Of a DNA stretch of 6,005 bases, positions 1 to 6,005 are shown piece by piece; position 1 is the first letter of the stretch, and every line of letters begins with the position of its first letter. The DNA is taken from assembly GCA_023433985.1 (NCBI GenBank), contig JAEYTN010000358.1, positions 1 through 6,005 of the forward strand. The letters are read 5' to 3'. This DNA is from Pseudomonadota bacterium. GTDB lineage: Bacteria > Pseudomonadota > Alphaproteobacteria > Rhizobiales > Devosiaceae. The notes beneath the pieces were generated by a model. It worked only from the letters and a program-made list of their open reading frames with translations, was not told the origin of the DNA and ran no database searches. A program made the translations under genes and the position numbers.

Positions 1-321
1 GCCGGCTATTTCCTCCACTGGCACATCATCCGCTGGCTGCGCGACCACACGGCGGCCCGCTGGTACGACCTGGGCGGCACCGACGGCTTCCATGGCCTGC
101 ACCAGTTCAAGAAGGGCATGGTCGGCGAGCGCGGGGTCATTGCACCAGTCCCGCCGGTCGCCAACTACGCGGCGCGTCTCTGGCCACGCCTCATCGGCGA
201 GGCGGCCTTTGCCGGCCGCGACCTCGCGCACCGGCTCGGCCGCCAGCTCGACCGGCTGCGCCCCGACCGCGCCAACCCGGATCAGCGTCGCGGCAGCGCC
301 GAAGAGCGCGGGCGCGAGTGA
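1..321 (+). CDS. FemAB-like / GNAT-fold aminoacyl- or acyltransferase, C-terminal part (5' end outside window)
   Basis: The frame is open from base 1 and ends at TGA 319-321, giving the last 106 residues of a longer protein. The visible part reads WYDLGGTDGFHGLHQFKKG at residues 21-39, followed by a GVIAPVPP segment. A Y-D-L-G-G turn followed by a short spacer and F-K-K-G is the C-terminal signature of FemA/FemB-type transferases and of the related acetyltransferase domain common in exopolysaccharide clusters (COG2348/PF13480-like). Enzymes of this family use aminoacyl-tRNA or acyl-CoA to modify lipid II or a polysaccharide precursor on the cytoplasmic face. The last 45 or so residues are rich in Arg, Asp and Ala and form a charged tail that looks poorly conserved. 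The gene overlaps the flippase gene by one base, so the two are very likely co-transcribed and translationally coupled, which fits a role in an envelope or polysaccharide pathway. The substrate cannot be told from this fragment. The family call is moderately sure, the exact activity is not. Confidence 0.7.
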   Translation, partial: AGYFLHWHIIRWLRDHTAARWYDLGGTDGFHGLHQFKKGMVGERGVIAPVPPVANYAARLWPRLIGEAAFAGRDLAHRLGRQLDRLRPDRANPDQRRGSAEERGRE

Positions 322-1646
322 TGGACCTCCGCCAGCGCCTTCTGTCGCAATCGACCGTCATCTTTGCCGCCCGCGTCTTCGGCGCCGGGCTGATCTTCCT
401 CGCCCAGGCGGCCATCGCCCGTTTCTGGGGCGCGCACGTGCTCGGCGAATACCTCCTCGTCATCGCCGCCGTGAACATCGTGGCGGTGATCATGCCGCTG
501 GGCTTCGAGACGATCGGCACCTACTTCGCCGCCGAGTACCGGGCACAAGGCCAGGGCCGCCTGCTCGATGGCTTCATGTCACGTGCTTATGGGCACGTGC
601 TGGTCACCGGGGCCCTCATCACCACCTGTTGCTACCCGCTTACGAGCCTCTTGGGCGAGCCGGGCAGGGTGCTTGCCGCCCACTGGCTGCCGGCCTGCCT
701 GATGGCCGTCGCCACGGCGGTGGTCTACTGCAACAGCGCGCTGCTGGTCGGGCTCAAGCGTCCGTTCGCCGGGTTCTTCGCCGATACCGTCTTCCGCCCG
801 CTGCTGATCGTCGCCTGCTTCGCCATCGCCGGCCTCGCCTCCGGCGCCGAGGCGCAACTGGGCGAGCTGATCTGGCTCCTCGCTCTCGGCTTCGCGGCGA
901 TTGCCGCCGGGCAGTCCTGGTGGGTACGCCGCGCCGCACTCGAGCTGCCGCGCGAGAAGGAGCCGCGCCCGGATGAATCCCGCCGCTGGTGGCGCTTCGC
1001 CCTGCCGTGGGTGGTGGTCGCGCTCGCCACCGATTTCTTCTTCGATATCGACCTGCTGCTGCTCGCCAACCTCCTCGATCGCGAGACGCTGGCTATCTTC
1101 GGGGTGCTCACGCGCGTTTTTTCGCTCGTCGCCTTCGGTGTTTCTGCCGTCTACGCCGTAACGATGCCGGACATCTTCGAGTCGAACGCGGTATCCGACC
1201 GGGCGGGCTTCCACCGTCAGGTCGGCGAGGCGAACCTTGTCGCCACCGCCATCTCGTTGCTGCTGTTCATAGCCGTGCTGCTTGGCGGTCCGCTGCTGAT
1301 GGCCATCTTCGGCCCCGCTTTCGCCCAGGGCACCGTCCCGCTTGCCGTGCTCTGCCTCGCGCTCTGCGTCCGCTCGCTGTTCGGGCCCGCCGCGCTGGTC
1401 CTCTCCATCCACGATCGTCCCTACGCCACGCTTCCCGCCATCGGGCTCGGCATGGGAATATTGGTCGGCGCCAACGTCCTGCTGGTCCCGGCCCATGGGC
1501 TGATGGGCGCGGCGGTTGCGGCACTGGCCGCGCAGACCTTCTGGTCCGCCGCCATGTGGCTCACCGCGTGGCGCATCGCGGGAATTGACGTGTCGATCCT
1601 GCCGAAGCTCAGGGAATTGCGGACAGGGCGGCGGGCAAAGGCCTGA
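321..1646 (+). CDS. Wzx-type oligosaccharide flippase (MOP/PST superfamily membrane protein)
   Basis: This 441-residue protein is almost entirely hydrophobic, with about twelve predicted membrane helices near residues 12-35, 43-62, 88-112, 118-146, 155-175, 180-202, 227-252, 258-282, 304-333, 337-362, 370-390 and 394-420. A charged loop at 203-224 separates two six-helix halves. That layout, the length and the N-terminal pattern (S-x-x-x-x-x-A-R-x-x-G, then a W/G-A-x-x-L-G-E-Y segment at 36-44) match polysaccharide flippases of the MOP superfamily, which move undecaprenyl-linked sugar units or similar lipid-linked intermediates across the inner membrane. ATG 321 is chosen because it overlaps the upstream stop as TGATG. 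A GTG at 318 would add one Met and is less likely. No strong Shine-Dalgarno is visible, consistent with translational coupling. The gene ends 3 bp from the stop of a convergent gene. The substrate is unknown; a lipid II or other lipid flippase of the same superfamily is the main alternative. Confidence 0.85.
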   Translation: MDLRQRLLSQSTVIFAARVFGAGLIFLAQAAIARFWGAHVLGEYLLVIAAVNIVAVIMPLGFETIGTYFAAEYRAQGQGRLLDGFMSRAYGHVLVTGALITTCCYPLTSLLGEPGRVLAAHWLPACLMAVATAVVYCNSALLVGLKRPFAGFFADTVFRPLLIVACFAIAGLASGAEAQLGELIWLLALGFAAIAAGQSWWVRRAALELPREKEPRPDESRRWWRFALPWVVVALATDFFFDIDLLLLANLLDRETLAIFGVLTRVFSLVAFGVSAVYAVTMPDIFESNAVSDRAGFHRQVGEANLVATAISLLLFIAVLLGGPLLMAIFGPAFAQGTVPLAVLCLALCVRSLFGPAALVLSIHDRPYATLPAIGLGMGILVGANVLLVPAHGLMGAAVAALAAQTFWSAAMWLTAWRIAGIDVSILPKLRELRTGRRAKA

Positions 1647-1649
1647 CGG

Positions 1650-2216
1650 CTATCGCCCCAGCAGCATGTCCACCCGCGCCTTGAAGCGGGCGATGCGCCC
1701 CATGCTCATGCCGCGGTCATAGTCGTCGGTGACCTTGGTGTAGAACTTCTCCATCACCACGTAGTCCTGCCCGAAGATCTGCTGTCGCAGGAGCGCCGCC
1801 TGCTCGTACCCGTAGCGGCGGAGCAGCGCGAGCGCGACTTCGTTCTCCGGCCGCACCCAGGTGAAGGCCTTGTGAAACTTGCCGTTGTCCCAGTGCTCGT
1901 CGAACATGCGCATCCCGTGCAGCCCCAGCCGCGTCTGCCGGTGCGAGGGGAATATCCAGCTCCAGTAGCGGAAGATGGCGCCCGTCTCGGGGCCCGAGAT
2001 CAGCCCGCCGCCCGGCTGCCCGTCGGCCGTCAGCACGATGACGTGGAACGGGTCCACGCGCTGCAGCGCCCGCAGGAAGCCCTTGGTCAGCCGCGCCTTC
2101 TCGTGCTCCTTGAACAGGTCATTGTAGTGGGGCGACTCGTCGATCACCGCCATCAGCTCGCGGTGGATGATGTCGAGGTCTGCGGGCGTAGCCGCGCGAT
2201 AGCCGAGCTCCGGCAT
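1650..2216 (-). CDS. GNAT family N-acetyltransferase
   Basis: The product is 188 residues and cytosolic, with no signal peptide or membrane helix. It opens with YRAATPADLDII (6-17), the usual first strand and helix of GNAT enzymes. A hydrophobic strand at 58-63 is followed by a strand and turn ending in RQTRLGLHG (93-101), where the acetyl-CoA pyrophosphate loop should lie. RPENEVALALLRRYGY at 122-137 is a clear late GNAT motif (N-E-x-A-x-x-L-x-x-x-x-G-Y). The loop at 93-101 departs from the common R/Q-x-x-G-x-G/A pattern. A basic C-terminal tail (171-188) follows the fold. ATG at 2214-2216 is chosen because a GGGAGG Shine-Dalgarno lies 5 nt upstream; an in-frame ATG at 2246 would add ten residues and has no ribosome site. 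The gene is divergent from acs and convergent with the flippase, so it is probably its own transcription unit. The acceptor substrate cannot be predicted. The acs neighbour invites comparison with protein acetyltransferases that silence Acs, but nothing here shows that activity. Confidence 0.8.
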   Translation of the reverse strand: MPELGYRAATPADLDIIHRELMAVIDESPHYNDLFKEHEKARLTKGFLRALQRVDPFHVIVLTADGQPGGGLISGPETGAIFRYWSWIFPSHRQTRLGLHGMRMFDEHWDNGKFHKAFTWVRPENEVALALLRRYGYEQAALLRQQIFGQDYVVMEKFYTKVTDDYDRGMSMGRIARFKARVDMLLGR

Positions 2217-2221
2217 TGCTG

Positions 2222-2227
2222 CCTCCC
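2222..2227 (-). promoter_or_regulatory. Ribosome binding site that fixes the GNAT start
   Basis: On the minus strand the sequence reads GGGAGG, then CAGCA, then ATG. The match to the anti-Shine-Dalgarno is strong at a 5 nt spacing. The alternative upstream ATG (2244-2246) has no such motif, so translation most likely starts at 2216. Confidence 0.7.
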
Positions 2228-2319
2228 AAATTCCCAGGTGCGGCATTGTCGCGCGAAACCGCCGCCAAAGCGTTTATGGCCAAGGTTTCCATAGGCCTAA
2301 GACATTGGCAGAGGTCTGC

Positions 2320-2349
2320 TTGCCCGCGCTTTCCGGCATGGGCTAGAAC
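2320..2349 (+). promoter_or_regulatory. Candidate sigma-70 promoter for acs
   Basis: TTGCCC at 2320-2325 and TAGAAC at 2344-2349 are separated by 18 bp, each matching four of six consensus positions. Transcription would start near 2356, giving a leader of about 40 nt to the acs ATG at 2395. The elements are weak, as alphaproteobacterial promoters often are, and other choices in this spacer cannot be excluded. A sigma-54 reading of the nearby TTGGCA...TTGC sequence fails on spacing. Confidence 0.3.
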
Positions 2350-2367
2350 GGGTGGCAGCAACACCCG
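2349..2367 (+). repeat. Inverted repeat CGGGTG-N7-CACCCG in the acs leader
   Basis: Two perfect 6 bp arms (2349-2354 and 2362-2367) flank a 7 nt centre. The dyad begins at the last base of the candidate -10 box and covers the predicted transcription start. It could be an operator half-site pair or a small leader hairpin. An arm length of six in G+C-rich DNA can arise by chance, so confidence in function is low; the symmetry itself is seen directly. Confidence 0.35.
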
Positions 2368-2394
2368 AAAACGGGGCAGGGAGATAGCACTACC

Positions 2395-4338
<1,944 letters not shown>

Positions 4339-4365
4339 CGGCGCTCACCACACGCAACCTGACAA

Positions 4366-4396
4366 GGCGGCTCCTCCCCTGATGGGGAGGGCCGCT
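4366..4396 (+). terminator. Strong hairpin after acs: terminator-like or palindromic repeat element
   Basis: The left arm is GCGGC (4367-4371), a single bulged T (4372) and CCTCCCC (4373-4379). The loop is TGAT (4380-4383), and the right arm is GGGGAGG followed by GCCGC (4384-4395). That gives 12 G+C-rich pairs plus a possible G-U pair at the base, beginning 28 nt after the acs stop. The 3' flank is CTGTTC rather than a run of T, so it is a poor classical intrinsic terminator. C-run/G-run hairpins of this kind recur between genes in many alphaproteobacterial genomes, so it may be a copy of an interspersed palindromic family that also blocks read-through or protects the acs mRNA end. Confidence 0.5.
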
Positions 4397-4399
4397 CTG

Positions 4400-4425
4400 T
4401 TCGCTCGACGCGGCGAAGCCATGGC
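4400..4425. repeat. Secondary small palindromes beside the acs hairpin
   Basis: TTCGC (4400-4404) pairs with GCGAA (4413-4417) across 8 nt, and the 8 bp palindrome GCCATGGC follows directly (4418-4425). With the large hairpin at 4366-4396 this makes three adjacent symmetric units in 60 bp, which resembles a composite palindromic repeat unit. The individual elements are short and their grouping is an inference. Confidence 0.3.
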
Positions 4426-4462
4426 GGTGTGACCGACTCCATTCCGCCCAACTCCTCCTCCA

Positions 4463-4476
4463 TGATGCACGCATCA
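4463..4476. promoter_or_regulatory. Dyad TGATGC-AC-GCATCA upstream of the GH3 gene
   Basis: A perfect 6+2+6 inverted repeat lies 23 nt upstream of the GH3 start codon. Its short centre and position suit a dimeric regulator better than an RNA hairpin, because a 2 nt loop is too tight without unpairing. No convincing -35/-10 pair was found next to it, so the operator reading is tentative. Confidence 0.3.
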
Positions 4477-4499
4477 GTTTTCTCCGAGCACCCTCCCGC

Positions 4500-5579
4500 A
4501 TGCATCTTCCATCGATCCTTCTCGCCACGGCCATGACCCTCGTGGCCGCGCCCGCCTTCGCGCAGACCCTTGAGGAGATGGCGGGGCAGATGATCGTCGT
4601 CGGTTTCACCGGCGACGATGTCTCGGACCCTGCCGTCGAGAAGCTGACGGGCGAGATCGCCAGCTCCGGCATCGGCGGGGTGATGTACCTCAAGCCCAAC
4701 GTGAAAAGCCGCGCTGCTGTCGAGGCGATGAACCAGGCCTTCCTCGCCGCCGCGCCGAACGGCCTCAGGCCGTTCATCACCCTCGATCAGGAGGGTGGCT
4801 GGGTGGAGCGGCTCACGGCGGATGTCGGGTTCGACGAGATCCCCAGTGCCGAAGCCATCGCGGGCGAGTACAGCCCGGCGGAGGCCGAGGCAGTTTATGC
4901 CCAGATGGCCGACGCGGTCGCCGCCTGGGGCTTCAACGTCAACTTCGCCCCCGTCGTCGACCTCAACGCCAATCCGAAGAATCAGGTGATCGCCAGGTTC
5001 GGCCGCGCCTACTCGTCCGATCCGGGTGAAGTCGCCGACTACGCCGAAGCGGTCGTCGCGGCCCATCACGGCGCCGGGCTGATCACCGCCATCAAGCACT
5101 TCCCCGGCCACGGCTCCTCGACCGCCGACAGCCACGAGGGCTACGTCGACATCACCAAGAGCTGGAGCAAGGAGGAGCTCGCGCCCTACGCCAAGATGTT
5201 CGCCGATGGGTATGCCGACTTCGTCATGATCGGACACCTGATCAACCGGAACTACTCCGCCGAGCCGGCCAGCCTCGCGCCCGAGTGGATCGATGGCGTG
5301 CTTCGCGGCGAACTCGGCTTCGCCGGCGTGGTGATCAGCGACGACCTGGAAATGGGCGCCATCCGCCAGCACTACGATCTCAAGGAGACGGTCATCCGCG
5401 CCGTTCGGGCCGGTACCGACGTGCTGCTGTTCTCCAACACCGCCAAGCCGCGCAATTCGCTGCCCGACGAGATTCGCGCCGTCCTCGTGGCCGAAGCCGA
5501 GGCCGATCCGGCCTTTCGTGCCCGGATCGAGGAAAGCTACAAGCGCATCGTGGCGCTCAAGGCGCGCATCGGCGGCTGA
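4500..5579 (+). CDS. Secreted family 3 glycoside hydrolase, NagZ-like beta-N-acetylhexosaminidase
   Basis: The 359-residue product begins with a Sec-type signal peptide: hydrophobic residues 6-17, then APAFA with likely cleavage after Ala21. The mature enzyme is one GH3 N-terminal barrel domain of NagZ length. Seen motifs are DQEGGWVERL (96-105), FAPVVDLN, GRAYSSDP (168-175), KHFPGHGSSTADSHEG (199-214) and VVISDDLEMGAI (277-288). By NagZ family knowledge, Asp281 is the nucleophile, Asp210/His212 form the acid-base dyad, and Asp96, Arg104, Arg169, Lys199 and His200 bind GlcNAc. The family removes terminal GlcNAc from muropeptides or similar glycans. E. coli NagZ is cytosolic, so the signal peptide points to a periplasmic or exported variant. 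Trp101 replaces the usual Arg of the GGRV motif. ATG 4500 is the first possible start: the frame upstream to the stop at 4380 has no ATG, GTG or TTG. There is no clear Shine-Dalgarno and the n-region lacks Lys/Arg. Other GH3 specificities remain possible. Confidence 0.88.
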   Translation: MHLPSILLATAMTLVAAPAFAQTLEEMAGQMIVVGFTGDDVSDPAVEKLTGEIASSGIGGVMYLKPNVKSRAAVEAMNQAFLAAAPNGLRPFITLDQEGGWVERLTADVGFDEIPSAEAIAGEYSPAEAEAVYAQMADAVAAWGFNVNFAPVVDLNANPKNQVIARFGRAYSSDPGEVADYAEAVVAAHHGAGLITAIKHFPGHGSSTADSHEGYVDITKSWSKEELAPYAKMFADGYADFVMIGHLINRNYSAEPASLAPEWIDGVLRGELGFAGVVISDDLEMGAIRQHYDLKETVIRAVRAGTDVLLFSNTAKPRNSLPDEIRAVLVAEAEADPAFRARIEESYKRIVALKARIGG

Positions 5580-5584
5580 CTCGC

Positions 5585-5613
5585 TTGCGTGGCGCGACGC
5601 GGCGCCATATAAG
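5585..5613 (+). promoter_or_regulatory. Sigma-70 promoter of the LysE-family gene
   Basis: TTGCGT (5585-5590) and TATAAG (5608-5613) are separated by exactly 17 bp. The -10 box matches five of six consensus positions, the best in this window. Transcription would begin near 5619-5621, about 20 nt before the ATG at 5641. The -35 lies just 5 bp after the GH3 stop, so the exporter has its own promoter. Confidence 0.6.
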
Positions 5614-5627
5614 TCAGCATAGCTGAC
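5613..5627. promoter_or_regulatory. Operator-like inverted repeat GTCAGC-ATA-GCTGAC over the transcription start
   Basis: Perfect 6 bp arms (5613-5618 and 5622-5627) flank a 3 bp centre, and two more symmetric pairs lie beyond one mismatch (5610-5611 with 5629-5630). The dyad starts at the last base of the -10 box and is centred on the predicted +1, the classic position for a repressor that blocks polymerase. The size fits a dimeric winged-helix regulator such as the MarR or GntR type, though the regulator is not in the window and this is inference. Confidence 0.55.
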
Positions 5628-5640
5628 CTAATGGTGTCCC

Positions 5641-6005
5641 ATGACCACCGCGCTTCTGCTGGCCTTCCTCGCCGCGGCGATCCCGACCTTCTTCACGCCG
5701 GGGCCGAACAACCTGATGCTGATGGCCTCGAGCGCCAAGTTCGGCTTCGCCCGCACGGTGCCGCACTGGCTCGGCATCAATGTCGGCTTTCCGTTGATGG
5801 TATTCGTCATCGGCCTCGGGCTCGGCGAGGTGTTCACCGCCTATCCGTGGCTCAAGACCGTGCTCAAATGGGTCGCTGCCGCCAACTTCCTGTGGCTCGC
5901 CTGGCAGCTCCTCGGCCTCAAGGTCGGCTCGGTGAAGGCGGACGAGCGGCCGCTCAGCTTCGTGCAGGCGGCGGCTTTCCAATGGGTCAACCCCAAGGCG
6001 TGGGC
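5641..6005 (+). CDS. LysE/RhtB-family exporter, N-terminal part (3' end outside window)
   Basis: The first 121 residues are visible, about 60% of the usual 200-210 of the family. Residues 1-18 form a first membrane helix leading into TPGPNNLMLMASSAKFG (19-35), the family signature. VPHWLGINVGF (40-50) opens the second helix (about 44-66), a third hydrophobic segment spans 72-95, a basic/acidic loop follows (94-104), and FQWVNPKAW (113-121) is the conserved start of the second half. Members sit in the inner membrane and export amino acids or related small metabolites such as lysine, arginine, threonine or homoserine lactone; the substrate cannot be assigned from sequence. ATG 5641 is secure: an in-frame TAA lies at 5629-5631 with no other start between. 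The ribosome site is weak (GGTG at 5633-5636) and the leader is only about 20 nt. The gene has its own promoter with an operator-like dyad, so it is probably induced by its substrate or a related signal. Confidence 0.92.
   Translation, partial: MTTALLLAFLAAAIPTFFTPGPNNLMLMASSAKFGFARTVPHWLGINVGFPLMVFVIGLGLGEVFTAYPWLKTVLKWVAAANFLWLAWQLLGLKVGSVKADERPLSFVQAAAFQWVNPKAW

Noticed and set aside
92..976. Plus-strand open frame (294 codons) overlapping the FemAB-like and flippase genes
   Set aside because: It is out of frame with both supported genes, Arg/Ala/Pro-rich and without motifs; the other frame encodes a clear 12-helix protein.
579..1496. Antisense open frame (305 codons) inside the flippase gene
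   Set aside because: The translation is extremely rich in Glu, Gly, Arg and Gln, as expected from reading the complement of hydrophobic membrane-protein codons.
2217..2246. Longer GNAT start at 2246
   Set aside because: It has no ribosome binding site and adds residues before the usual first strand, while the inner ATG at 2216 has GGGAGG at ideal spacing.
2306..2325. Possible sigma-54 promoter (TTGGCA ... TTGC) upstream of acs
   Set aside because: No GG/GC pair here has the required 10 bp between them; the nearest combinations are 9 or 13 bp apart, so the -24/-12 geometry fails.

Overview
The window is a G+C-rich, gene-dense stretch of bacterial chromosome. The protein families, the codon preference and the style of the intergenic hairpins suggest an alphaproteobacterium, probably Hyphomicrobiales and possibly Devosia-like. 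This placement rests on overall appearance; no 16S or other marker gene is present.

Layout: (1) Bases 1-321 hold the 3' end of a FemAB/GNAT-fold aminoacyl- or acyltransferase. It runs into a 12-helix Wzx-type flippase (321-1646) through a one-base TGATG stop/start overlap. The pair looks like the end of an operon for an exported or surface polysaccharide or envelope precursor that extends upstream of the window. (2) A GNAT acetyltransferase on the minus strand (1650-2216) converges on the flippase with only 3 bp between the stops. (3) A 178 bp divergent spacer carries a weak promoter candidate and a small dyad. It leads into a complete acetyl-CoA synthetase gene, acs (2395-4338), with every catalytic motif intact. 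(4) The 161 bp spacer after acs holds a strong 12-bp-stem hairpin and smaller palindromes, probably a terminator or an interspersed palindromic repeat. (5) A secreted family 3 glycoside hydrolase resembling beta-N-acetylhexosaminidase NagZ occupies 4500-5579. (6) A 61 bp spacer carries the best promoter of the window, with a perfect inverted repeat over the predicted transcription start. It drives a LysE/RhtB-family exporter gene (5641 onward) cut by the window end.

The genes appear to be several independent transcription units. The upstream pair serves envelope or polysaccharide export, acs activates acetate for central metabolism, the GH3 enzyme probably acts on cell-wall amino sugars in the periplasm, and the LysE-type protein probably exports an amino acid or similar metabolite under a local repressor. 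I see no mobile element, CRISPR array, tRNA, rRNA or recognisable novel multigene system. The most informative non-coding signal is the operator-like dyad at the LysE promoter.
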